A stretch of DNA of 64,000 bases from Gemmiger gallinarum (lineage in GTDB: Bacteria > Bacillota > Clostridia > Oscillospirales > Ruminococcaceae), in assembly GCF_014982805.1 (NCBI RefSeq), contig NZ_JADCKC010000003.1, forward strand, positions 186,001-250,000. Direction: 5' to 3'. The notes under the pieces were generated by a model. That model did no database searches. It was not told where the DNA came from and saw only the letters and a list, made by a program, of their open reading frames with translations. Below are positions 46,922 to 54,677 of the stretch, in pieces. The translations under genes and the position numbers were made by a program. How positions within the stretch are numbered: position 1 is the stretch's first letter; every line of letters begins with the position of its first letter.

Positions 46922-47298
46922 ACGAACGAAGGGTGAAAATCCAGATAGTCCGCCAAACTGAAAAGCAAAATCTTACCTTTAAGATAAAGCGTAAAGTTTC
47001 ATCTAACTGAACAAGGAGTTACTCCAATGTACTAGAGTAAAGAGGTTCTTCCTCTCAGCATCAAATCCCCAAAACCCATTGCAGGAAATCTCAGATCTTC
47101 CCGGTTCCACAGATGCAGGGTAAGTAACGAACGATTGAAAATACGTTGACAAAGTGTCCTGAAGTTTCAGGCCGGAGCCACTCCCAGATGTTCCGAGATA
47201 GTTTCAAAGACACCGCAGGGTACAGAGTTCCAGGTAAAGCAAACTGGTCAAATACAAACGATTTTCCTCTTCTCTTCCCCCAGGCAAATAACGAACGA
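46922..47298 (+). repeat. Three dispersed ACGAACGA copies within the RNA
   Basis: ACGAACGA at 46922-46929, 47127-47134 and 47291-47298. The last two share a longer context: TCTTCCC upstream (47096 and 47272), then AGG-x-AA-x-TAACGAACGA. Spacing is 205 and 164 bases, suggesting repeated sub-domains or a common loop. Confidence 0.65.
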
Positions 47299-47540
47299 CA
47301 GGGTGATCGGTAAAATCTTCTGAACTGTATAGGCAGAGACCCTTGAATCTCAGCCTGATTCCAGCAAAGTTTCTGGTAACCATTACAAGCAAATTCCAAA
47401 GGTTTTTACCAAATAAGAGTTTCGGCAAATCAAATGGGTTCGATCCACATCTAATCTGGAAGAGGTAGCTCATGAAAATGAGTGAACAGTCCGAAAAATA
47501 GTGAATCACGGGTATGAGGCTATGACTCCGAAGATGTAAG

Positions 47541-47578
47541 ACCGGCGGGGCGCACAGAAATGTGTGCCCCGTCTTTTT
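47541..47578 (+). terminator. Terminator of the large RNA
   Basis: GGGGCGCACA (47547-47556), loop GAAA, TGTGTGCCCC (47561-47570), then GTCTTTTTG. Ten perfect pairs and a GNRA loop make it one of the strongest terminators in the window. Confidence 0.93.
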
Positions 47579-47759
47579 GCGTTTTTTCTGATTTGCTGTC
47601 TGACTGCCGCTTTTTCTTCTCCAGATCCAAACTCACCTTCCCTGCCATGCGCAGAGAATTCCTCGGGCGCTCCCCTTTGTTCCGGCCTTCGGGTGTAATC
47701 CGGCTCCAACAATCCGAATGGTTTTACCGCCTACCGAAGCCACACGGTGGGCATTTTTC

Positions 47760-47788
47760 TTGCATATTTTACCGGAGGGCCGTATAAT
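47760..47788 (+). promoter_or_regulatory. Promoter of the racemase gene
   Basis: TTGCAT (47760-47765), 17 bases, perfect TATAAT (47783-47788). The 180 bases between this and the preceding terminator hold nothing I can identify. Confidence 0.82.
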
Positions 47789-47820
47789 AAGGGTATTAGT
47801 CAAAAATGGGAGGTGTGCGC

Positions 47821-48546
47821 ATGCCGATACTACAGCCGGGCAAACATCCAGTGCTCGGCATTCTGGGCGGGCTCGGCCCTGCTGCAAGCTGCTATCTATA
47901 CCAGATGCTGATCGATCACACCCCTGCCACGTGCGACCAGGATCACATTGATATTGTGATCTCCTCCCGCGCATCGACACCGGACCGCACAGCATTTATC
48001 GTGGGAAAGAGCAAGGACGACCCCTTCCTTGTCATGGAACAGGACGGAAAAAGTCTGGTGGCCTATGGTGCCACCGTGCTTGCCATTCCCTGCAACACCG
48101 CACACTATTTTTATGACCGTCTTGCCGCAGCTTTGCCGGTCCCCGTACTCAATATGCCCCGCCTCACCGTAGCAGAGGCCAGGGCTGCCGGATGCAAAAA
48201 GTTGGGTATCCTTGCCACTGACGGCACCCTGCTGGCGGAAACCTACCAGCTGATGTGCGCCGAGGCCGGCGTCGAGTGCGCTGTCCCCTCCCCCGAGCAC
48301 CAGCGCGGGGTAATGGCAGTCATCTACGACCAGATCAAGCACGGCAAGCGTGCCGACATGAATCTGTTCAATGCCGCGGCCGACGACCTGAAGCGTCAGG
48401 GCTGCGACATGGCCGTGCTGGGCTGCACCGAACTCAGCCTGGTCAAGCGTGACGAAAAGCTGGGCAGCTTTTTCATCGACAGCACTGAGGTGCTGTGCAA
48501 AAACGCCCTGCTGGCCTGCGGTGTTCAGCCCATCGGCTTTGACTGA
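47821..48546 (+). CDS. Aspartate/glutamate racemase family protein
   Basis: A 241-residue PLP-independent racemase of the Asp/Glu (YgeA/RacX-like) family. It has GILGGLGPAASCYLYQML, catalytic-cysteine motif IPCNTAHYFYD and second motif LGCTELSLV. It may make D-Asp, D-Glu or another D-amino acid. It is distinct from murI at 42959. GGGAGG (47808-47813) is seven bases before ATG 47821. Confidence 0.9.
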   Translation: MPILQPGKHPVLGILGGLGPAASCYLYQMLIDHTPATCDQDHIDIVISSRASTPDRTAFIVGKSKDDPFLVMEQDGKSLVAYGATVLAIPCNTAHYFYDRLAAALPVPVLNMPRLTVAEARAAGCKKLGILATDGTLLAETYQLMCAEAGVECAVPSPEHQRGVMAVIYDQIKHGKRADMNLFNAAADDLKRQGCDMAVLGCTELSLVKRDEKLGSFFIDSTEVLCKNALLACGVQPIGFD

Positions 48547-48635
48547 GAGCCGTGTTCTCTGATTTGCACATTCTCGCGCACTGCGCGCAGTTTCCCGGAC
48601 GCCGGGCAAATGTTTTTTAGGAAGGATTTGAAACG

Positions 48636-50618
48636 ATGGACAACAAAAAGTTTTACATCACCACCCCGATCTACTACCCCAGCGATAAGCTGCACATTGG
48701 TCACAGCTACACCACCGTTGCCTGTGACGCCCTCGCCCGCTACAAGCGTGCCCAAGGGTATGACGTGATGTTTTTGACCGGTACCGACGAGCACGGCCAG
48801 AAGATCCAGGACAAGGCCGCCGCCAAAGGCGTGACTCCCAAGCAGTATGTGGATGAGATCGTGGCCACCGTCAAGGATCTGTGGAAGACCATGGATGTCA
48901 GCTATGACCGCTTCATCCGCACCACCGACGACTACCACGTCAAGAGCGTGCAGAAGATCTTCACCGCCCTGCACGACAAGGGCGATATCTACAAGAGCAC
49001 TTACAAGGGCATGTACTGCAAGCCCTGTGAGAGCTTCTGGACCGAGGCCCAGCTGAAGGACGGCTGCTGCCCCGACTGCGGCGGTCCCGTCTACGAGGCT
49101 GAGGAGGAAGCCTACTTCTTCAAGACCAGCAAGTACGCCGATCGTCTGCTCCAGTGGTATGAGGATCACCCCGACTTCATCCAGCCTGCCACCCGCAAGA
49201 ACGAGATGATTGCTTTCATCAAGCAGGGCCTGCAGGATACCTGCGTCTCCCGTACCAGCGTTTCCTGGGGCATTCAGGTGCCTTTCGATCCCAAGCACAC
49301 CATCTATGTCTGGATCGACGCTCTCTCCAACTATATCACCGCCCTGGGCTACGGCAACGACACCTACCACGACTACGACAAGTACTGGCCCGCCGATGTC
49401 CACATGGTGGGCAAGGAGATCCTGCGTTTCCACACCATCATCTGGCCTGCCATGCTCATGGCGCTGGATCTGCCTCTGCCCAAGAAGGTCTTCGGCCATG
49501 GCTGGCTGCTGCTGGGCGGCGGCAAGATGAGCAAGAGCAAGGGCAACGTCATCGACCCGGTCAAGCTCTGCGACCGCTACGGCGTGGACGCGGTGCGCTA
49601 CTTCCTGCTGCGTGAAGTGCCCTTCGGCAACGACGGTTCCTTCACCAACGAGGCCCTCATCAACCGCATCAACACCGACCTGGCCAACGATCTGGGCAAC
49701 CTGCTGTCCCGCACCGTGGCCATGTGCGAGAAATACTTTGGCGGCACCGTGACCGCCGAGGGCCTTACCGAAGAACTGGATACCCAGCTCAACGATCTGG
49801 TGGCCGCCCTGCCCGCCAAAGTGGACGCCGCCATGGAGGCTCTGGATGTACCCCAGGCTCTCATCGCCATCTTTGAGGTGGTCCAGCGGGCCAACAAGTA
49901 CATCGACGAGACTGCCCCCTGGGTGCTGGCCAAGAACGAGGCGGACAAGCCCCGTCTGAACACCGTTCTGTACAACCTCTGCCGCGCCCTGCACAGCGTG
50001 ACCATTCTGCTGGAGTGCTACCTGCCCAACACGGCGCCCAAGATGGCTGCCCAGCTGGGTCTGACCGGCGACGAAGTCAAATTCGACGCCCTCACCTCCC
50101 ACAAAGAGAGCTACACCGTCCACAAGGGGGAGGCCCTGTTCCCCCGCATTGATGTCAAGGCGGAGATTGCCTATCTGGAGGCTGAGGACGCCAAGCGCAA
50201 GGCGGAAGCCGAGGCCAAGGCAGCCGCTGCCGCCAAGGCGGAGGCTACCCAGTCTGAGCCCGCCGCCGAGATCACCGACCACGAGGCCGAGATCGACTTT
50301 GATACCTTCTGCAAGGTGGAGCTGCGCGTGGCTGAGATCCGCGCCTGCGAGGCCATGAAGGAGAGCAAGAAACTGCTGCACCTCACCGTCTTTGACGGCG
50401 AGCGGGAGCGCTGCATCCTGTCCGGCATCGCCAAGTGGTTCAAGCCGGAGGATCTGATCGGCAAGAAGGTAGGCATCGTTGCCAACCTGGCCCCCCGTCC
50501 CATGATGAAGGGCAAGTACGTCAGCGAGGGCATGATCGTGGCCGCAGACACCGAGGACGGCGGCTGTGCCATCGCCTTCTATCCCGATTCCGTCAAGGCC
50601 GGCAGCCGCATCCACTGA
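48636..50618 (+). CDS. metG: Methionyl-tRNA synthetase
   Basis: Class I synthetase that charges initiator and elongator tRNA-Met. The 660 residues have HIGH (20-23) in SDKLHIGHSYTT, zinc knuckles CKPC and CCPDC near 125-150, GKMSKSKGN near 298, an anticodon-binding helical domain, an Ala/Glu/Lys-rich linker (~510-545) and a C-terminal EMAP-like tRNA-binding domain (FCKVELRVAEIRACEAM). The domain layout is that of dimeric bacterial MetRS. AGGAAGG precedes the start. No T-box is visible in the 90-base gap. Confidence 0.98.
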   Translation: MDNKKFYITTPIYYPSDKLHIGHSYTTVACDALARYKRAQGYDVMFLTGTDEHGQKIQDKAAAKGVTPKQYVDEIVATVKDLWKTMDVSYDRFIRTTDDYHVKSVQKIFTALHDKGDIYKSTYKGMYCKPCESFWTEAQLKDGCCPDCGGPVYEAEEEAYFFKTSKYADRLLQWYEDHPDFIQPATRKNEMIAFIKQGLQDTCVSRTSVSWGIQVPFDPKHTIYVWIDALSNYITALGYGNDTYHDYDKYWPADVHMVGKEILRFHTIIWPAMLMALDLPLPKKVFGHGWLLLGGGKMSKSKGNVIDPVKLCDRYGVDAVRYFLLREVPFGNDGSFTNEALINRINTDLANDLGNLLSRTVAMCEKYFGGTVTAEGLTEELDTQLNDLVAALPAKVDAAMEALDVPQALIAIFEVVQRANKYIDETAPWVLAKNEADKPRLNTVLYNLCRALHSVTILLECYLPNTAPKMAAQLGLTGDEVKFDALTSHKESYTVHKGEALFPRIDVKAEIAYLEAEDAKRKAEAEAKAAAAAKAEATQSEPAAEITDHEAEIDFDTFCKVELRVAEIRACEAMKESKKLLHLTVFDGERERCILSGIAKWFKPEDLIGKKVGIVANLAPRPMMKGKYVSEGMIVAADTEDGGCAIAFYPDSVKAGSRIH

Positions 50619-50643
50619 CGGACGTATCCGGGAGTGTCCTGCC

Positions 50644-51606
50644 TTGACTGAAACCAACCACAATCCCGGGGCCAGCCGTCTGGACGCCCTCTTTGCTGCG
50701 CCTGCGGCGGCTGTGATCCTGGCCATTGTCTGCAACTGTCTGTGGGGGTCGGCTTTCCCGTTCATCAAGATGGGATACCGGCTGTTTGCCATCGATAGCG
50801 CCGACACGGCGTCCATCCTCTGCTTTGCGGGGGTGCGCTTTATGCTGGCGGCGGTGCTGGTCTGGCTGTGCGGGCTGGCCCTCAACCGCCGTCCCCTGCC
50901 CATGCCCAAAGGCCGGGTTCTTGCCCAGTGCTGCGGGCTGGGGCTCTGGCAGACTGCCCTGCAATATTTCTTCTACTATTCCGCCGCTGCGGCGCTCACC
51001 GGCGCCATGGGCGGCATCCTCAACAGCACCCAGAGCTTTCTGGGCGTGATTCTGGCTCACTTTGTCTACGGCAAGGCCGACCGAATGACCCGCAGCAAGG
51101 CTCTGGGCTGTGTGCTGGGCTTCGGCGGCGTGCTGGTTGCCACCCTGGGCGACCACGGCGGCGGCAGTGCCTGGGGCATGATCGCCATGCTCACTGCCTC
51201 GGTGATCTTTGCCTTCGCCGGGCCGTGGAACAAATCCGTGACCCAAAAGGCCGACAGCTTTTCGGTCTGCTGCATCAATCTGGGTGTGGGCGGGCTGGCA
51301 CTGGCCGTCGCGGGTTTTGCCATGGGCGGGCGTCTTGCCCCCCAAAGTGCCGCCGGGCTGCCGGTGCTGCTGTTCCTTGCCTTTATCTCGGGGGCCGGTT
51401 ATGTGCTGTGGGCGCTGCTCATGAAGAACAACCCGGTATCCCGCATTGCGGTGTTCGGGCTGTTGATTCCCGTTATCACGGTGCTGCTGTCCGCCCTGCT
51501 CAACGGCGAAACGCTGATGGACTGGCGGTATCTGGCCGCTCTGGTGCTGGTCTGCGCCGGCATCTGCCTGGTCAACCGCCGCACTGCCCCCTCCCAAACC
51601 ACTTGA
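50644..51606 (+). CDS. DMT superfamily (EamA) transporter, TTG start
   Basis: A 320-residue membrane protein with about ten hydrophobic segments in two EamA repeats: ILAIVCNCLWGSAFPFIKMG opens the first, MIAMLTASVIFAFAGPWNKSV the second. It probably exports a small metabolite or amino acid; the substrate is unknown. The start is TTG 50644, nine bases after GGGAG; the frame is open into the metG 3' end. It sits between metG and tatD on the same strand. Confidence 0.85.
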   Translation: MTETNHNPGASRLDALFAAPAAAVILAIVCNCLWGSAFPFIKMGYRLFAIDSADTASILCFAGVRFMLAAVLVWLCGLALNRRPLPMPKGRVLAQCCGLGLWQTALQYFFYYSAAAALTGAMGGILNSTQSFLGVILAHFVYGKADRMTRSKALGCVLGFGGVLVATLGDHGGGSAWGMIAMLTASVIFAFAGPWNKSVTQKADSFSVCCINLGVGGLALAVAGFAMGGRLAPQSAAGLPVLLFLAFISGAGYVLWALLMKNNPVSRIAVFGLLIPVITVLLSALLNGETLMDWRYLAALVLVCAGICLVNRRTAPSQTT

Positions 51607-51615
51607 GGAACCTCT

Positions 51616-52407
51616 ATGAACGAGATCTACGATACCCATGCCCATTACAGTTCCCGGCAGTTTGATGCCGACCGGGACGCCCTGCTGCAATCCCTGCCCC
51701 AGGCCGGAGTGGTGGGGGTGCTGGAATGCGCCACCCACTCGGGGGACGCGCCCTCGGTGCTGGACCTGGCCCGGAAGTATCCTTTCGTGCACGCCGCCCT
51801 GGGCATCCACCCCGAAAGCCTGGGGGAGGAAGATGCCCCCACCGTGGCCGTCTACGGCGGGGACTGGCGGGCCGAGCTGGCTGCCATGCGGGAACTATAT
51901 GACGACCCGCAGGTGGTGGCGGTGGGTGAGATCGGTCTGGACCATCACTGGCCGCTGCCTGCCCGGGAACAGTACGACCTGTTTGAGGCGCAGTTGCAGC
52001 TGGCGGCGGAACTGGATTTGCCTGTCTCGGTCCACGACCGGGAGGCCCATGCCGAGACCTACGAGCTGCTGAAAAAATACCGTCCGCGAGGAGTGCTGCA
52101 CTGCTACAGCGGCAGCCCCGAAGACGCGGCCTGGCTGGTGGCCCAGGGTATGCATCTGGGCTTTGGCGGTGCGGTGACCTACAAGGGGGCCAAGCGGGCG
52201 GCCCGGGTGCTGGCAGCCATCGACCGCAGCGCCGTGGTGCTGGAGACCGACTGCCCCTACATGGCGCCGGAACCGGTGCGCGGCCGCCGCAACGACAGCC
52301 GCAACATTGCTCACGTGGCAGCGTTCATCGGGACGCTGTGGGAGATGGATGCCGGTGAAGTCCTGCGTCTGACTGCGAACAATGCCCGCAGCGTGTTCGG
52401 CGGGTGA
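51616..52407 (+). CDS. TatD family metal-dependent hydrolase
   Basis: A 263-residue amidohydrolase-fold enzyme of the TatD DNase family. Metal ligands are visible in order: YDTHAHYSS (H7, H9), GEIGLDHHW, SVHDREAHAET, LHCYSGSPED and ETDCPYMAPEP. Relatives are 3'-5' exonucleases. metG-tatD neighbourhoods are common. The start is ATG 51616, nine bases after the previous stop. Confidence 0.9.
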   Translation: MNEIYDTHAHYSSRQFDADRDALLQSLPQAGVVGVLECATHSGDAPSVLDLARKYPFVHAALGIHPESLGEEDAPTVAVYGGDWRAELAAMRELYDDPQVVAVGEIGLDHHWPLPAREQYDLFEAQLQLAAELDLPVSVHDREAHAETYELLKKYRPRGVLHCYSGSPEDAAWLVAQGMHLGFGGAVTYKGAKRAARVLAAIDRSAVVLETDCPYMAPEPVRGRRNDSRNIAHVAAFIGTLWEMDAGEVLRLTANNARSVFGG

Positions 52408-52441
52408 CTACTTTCATTCCATAATCAGGATGTGTCCTATC

Positions 52442-54181
52442 ATGTTAACTGACTTTTTGCCTCACAAGCCTGACCCGCGCCGCTGGTTTGCTTCGGAGCG
52501 CACTGAGCTTTCCGCCATGAAGCGCCCCGCCACTGCCGCGACCCTTTTGCTGGCTGTTTTGTTTGTCTTTCAGTTGGGATTTTTGTGCTGGTGTAACCTG
52601 ACCCAGTGGCAGAGCCATCTGGACGGCGATTCCTCCACCCAGATTGTAAAAGTTCTGGAGATCTGGAAAGCCGGTTCCCTATCCCTTTCCAACTGGAACG
52701 ATACCACTACCCTGCTGCTGGATATGCCCCTTTCCCTTGCAGCGGCACTCATGCCGCTGTTCCGTGATCCGTTTTTGTCATATGGCGTCAGCAATATCAT
52801 CTGGCTGATCTTGTTTGTATACGGCATCTGGCAGTTGCTCCGCCGGGCCGGATGTACCATTGCTCTGCGTCTGCTGGCATTGTTTTTGATTCTGACCCCG
52901 TACAGCTACACCGAAGTACTGGGTTATGCCAACTGCCTGCTGGTACAAAGCGCCTACTATCTGGTGCGCGCCGTGTACATGGTCTATCTGCTGTACAGCC
53001 TGATGCAGCTGTACCGGAAAGAACGCGGTTTTGGTCATCTGATCACCTGGTTGTTCACTATGGGGTTGGGCGCCTGGATCGGTATGTCCAGCGGCACATT
53101 TATGCTGTTGCTGGTTCTTCTGCCGGTGATCGCGGGATTTGTGGTCCGCGCCTTTGCCGCCGACCGTCCGCGGCTGCTGCTCTCTTCCGGGAGTGTATTC
53201 CTCATCTTGAATCTGCTGGGTTTTGGCGCCGGTTATTTTGTCCAGCGCAATGTCGTTCATTTTTCTTCCCGCGATTCCATCATTGCCTGGAACAGCTACA
53301 CTGAGTTTCTTTCCAACCTTTCCAAGGTCATCCAGGGTTATCTCAAGCTCACCAACGCTTTACCTGCCGACGGCGGCGTCATGATTTTGAGTTCCGAGGG
53401 TATTGCATTCGGCATCGCTTTTGTCGTGTCCATGGTCATTCTGGCTGGCACTCTGCTCTGTCTGTGGCGGATCAGCCACGCACCTTCCGCCGCCTGCCAT
53501 GCCGCCGGGAACGAGCGCGGATTGTTGTTTTCCGCTTTGCTGAGCATTGTGGGTGTGGATACGCTGATTCTGGTTGGTGCCTCCCTGGCTTACGGCGAAC
53601 TGGTATATGAAAGCCGCTACCTGATTTTCCTGTTGATTGCTTCGGTTCTGCTGCTGCCTCTCTGCCTGCCCTGGCTCAAACGGGCCGGCGGATTGTATGT
53701 TCCCGTTCTGTTTTTGGTCACGGCCCTTTGCGTCGTCAACGCCTTTTTGTGCGACGCAGGGTATGTGTCCCATCCAAGCTATGATTTTTCCTATGCCAAG
53801 ACCGTAACCAATGCCTTGAATGCGGCTTATCCCGATGTAAAAATCGTTTACATGGTGACAGACGATCATGACCGCAAGGTCCTGCGTACCGCCGATTCCA
53901 ACAAGGTTTACCGTATGGTCACCGGTAACTATAACCCCGGTGACTACACCTACTATAACGATGGCACCGGCTTGGAAGCCGGCAGCTTGCTGCTGGCCAC
54001 CGATGCCCAGTATGCGGCAATGCCTGCGGAACTTTCCTCCCGCTTTGTCAAGACGGATATGCCTCAGTTCTGGCTGTATCTTGACAAAACCGGTTACAGT
54101 ACCAACGACCCCCAGCCCTACTCGGTGTATTACTGTGCCGACGGCGGCATCGATTTGACCAGCCTGCCCGTTACCGACTGA
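52442..54181 (+). CDS. Polytopic membrane protein, GT-C-like candidate
   Basis: About 579 residues with ten or more hydrophobic segments and a ~120-residue C-terminal extracytoplasmic domain. After the first membrane span there is WQSHLDGDSSTQIVK, an acidic loop in the place where GT-C enzymes keep their catalytic Asp. I do not recognise a named family. Codon use is less GC-rich than neighbours, with frequent TTT, TTG and CAT, hinting at different origin or expression. ATG 52442 is taken; AGGA upstream is weak and an ATG at 52499 or later could be used. Confidence 0.65.
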   Translation: MLTDFLPHKPDPRRWFASERTELSAMKRPATAATLLLAVLFVFQLGFLCWCNLTQWQSHLDGDSSTQIVKVLEIWKAGSLSLSNWNDTTTLLLDMPLSLAAALMPLFRDPFLSYGVSNIIWLILFVYGIWQLLRRAGCTIALRLLALFLILTPYSYTEVLGYANCLLVQSAYYLVRAVYMVYLLYSLMQLYRKERGFGHLITWLFTMGLGAWIGMSSGTFMLLLVLLPVIAGFVVRAFAADRPRLLLSSGSVFLILNLLGFGAGYFVQRNVVHFSSRDSIIAWNSYTEFLSNLSKVIQGYLKLTNALPADGGVMILSSEGIAFGIAFVVSMVILAGTLLCLWRISHAPSAACHAAGNERGLLFSALLSIVGVDTLILVGASLAYGELVYESRYLIFLLIASVLLLPLCLPWLKRAGGLYVPVLFLVTALCVVNAFLCDAGYVSHPSYDFSYAKTVTNALNAAYPDVKIVYMVTDDHDRKVLRTADSNKVYRMVTGNYNPGDYTYYNDGTGLEAGSLLLATDAQYAAMPAELSSRFVKTDMPQFWLYLDKTGYSTNDPQPYSVYYCADGGIDLTSLPVTD

Positions 54182-54209
54182 TTTGTGGGAACTTTCGCGG
54201 CCGTTCCAT

Positions 54210-54238
54210 TTGACACCGGCCGCGATCCCATATATCAT
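54210..54238 (+). promoter_or_regulatory. Promoter of the 77-residue gene
   Basis: Perfect TTGACA (54210-54215), 17 bases, TATCAT (54233-54238). Confidence 0.8.
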
Positions 54239-54274
54239 AGAGAAAAACAAACCAATACTTCAGGAGTGTCGTTT

Positions 54275-54508
54275 ATGAAAGCACGCATCCCCAAACATCG
54301 CGAATTCATCATTGATTTTCCCCAGGATGTCCCCGCAGAGAAGGCCAACGAGGGCTGGGACAAGCTGATGGCCATTGTGGAGGACTACAAGAAGTCCCAC
54401 AACGGTCAGTCGGTCTATTCCCCCACCTTCATTGAGGACTGCGAGCCTGCGGTCAAAAAGCTGCAGGAGGAGTACGGCTTCAACTACAAAGTCGAGGAAA
54501 GCAAGTAA
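54275..54508 (+). CDS. Small hypothetical protein, 77 residues
   Basis: A soluble, highly charged 77-residue protein beginning MKARIPKHREFIIDFPQDVP, with an amphipathic helical middle (KANEGWDKLMAIVEDYKKSH) and ending LQEEYGFNYKVEESK. I do not recognise the family. CAGGAG lies eight bases before ATG 54275. It has its own consensus-like promoter and a UUCG-type terminator, so it is probably strongly expressed as a single unit. Confidence 0.78.
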   Translation: MKARIPKHREFIIDFPQDVPAEKANEGWDKLMAIVEDYKKSHNGQSVYSPTFIEDCEPAVKKLQEEYGFNYKVEESK

Positions 54509-54516
54509 CTCCAAGC

Positions 54517-54546
54517 CGGGCGGATCTTCGGATCTGCCCGTTTTTT
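54517..54546 (+). terminator. UUCG-capped terminator
   Basis: CGGGCGGATC (54517-54526), loop TTCG, GATCTGCCCG (54531-54540), then TTTTTT. Ends the 77-residue gene. Confidence 0.94.
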
Positions 54547-54594
54547 GATGCCGAAGATTTTCCACAGTTTCCACCAGAACCTCTTCTCCATCAT

Positions 54595-54645
54595 AAAAGC
54601 ACCGCCCCACAGGGAAATGAATTCCCGCGGGGCGGTGCTTGTTTG
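54595..54645 (-). terminator. Terminator of the putative lipoprotein gene
   Basis: AGCACCGCCCC and GGGGCGGTGCT pair around an internal GGGAA/TTCCC hairpin. On the minus strand TTTTATG follows. It lies between convergent genes. Confidence 0.8.
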
Positions 54646-54677
54646 GTTTTAGGATTGGTGTGATACCCGTTCTCCGT

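Larger units (their letters stand above)
46282..47578 (+). ncRNA. Large structured noncoding RNA, ~1.3 kb, class not recognised
   Basis: Between the argS terminator and the racemase promoter lies ~1.3 kb with no plus-strand reading frame of 60 codons or more, GC near 40% by eye against ~60% around it, and an A/G-rich plus strand. It begins at a promoter-like pair and ends in a strong GAAA-capped terminator. Many local helices are visible: AGCCG/CGGCT (46295/46345), TCAAT/ATTGA (46385), ATTTC-GGAA-GAAAT (46502), CAGGT/ACCTG (46811), CTGTC/GACAG (46884), AGAGG/CCTCT (47041), CCTGAA/TTCAGG (47158), AGGC-GAGA/TCTC-GCCT (47331), CTCAT-GAAA-ATGAG (47469), and AGTC..ATAG/CTATGACT (47488-47527). Two loops are GNRA. 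ACGAACGA occurs three times. Size and architecture recall giant ornate RNAs (GOLLD, ROOL, OLE), but I cannot match a class. Confidence 0.78.

Noticed and set aside
47430-47450. GGGTTCGATCC resembling a tRNA T-arm
   Set aside because: The flanking stem has a mismatch, and no acceptor stem, D-arm or anticodon arm can be built around it; it is probably a T-loop motif within the large RNA.
46477-47509. Minus-strand frames of 87-102 codons in the AT-rich region
   Set aside because: No ribosome binding site, no motif, oriented against the promoter and terminator of the transcript; better explained as the complement of a structured RNA.
46282-47578. Group I or II intron, tmRNA or RNase P as the identity of the large RNA
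   Set aside because: No domain V-like hairpin, no intron-encoded protein, no tRNA-like ends and no RNase P core motifs are visible, and the length exceeds tmRNA and RNase P.
20800-48640. T-box riboswitches for leuS, argS or metG
   Set aside because: The gaps before these genes are too short or lack the conserved T-box bulge and an antiterminator.
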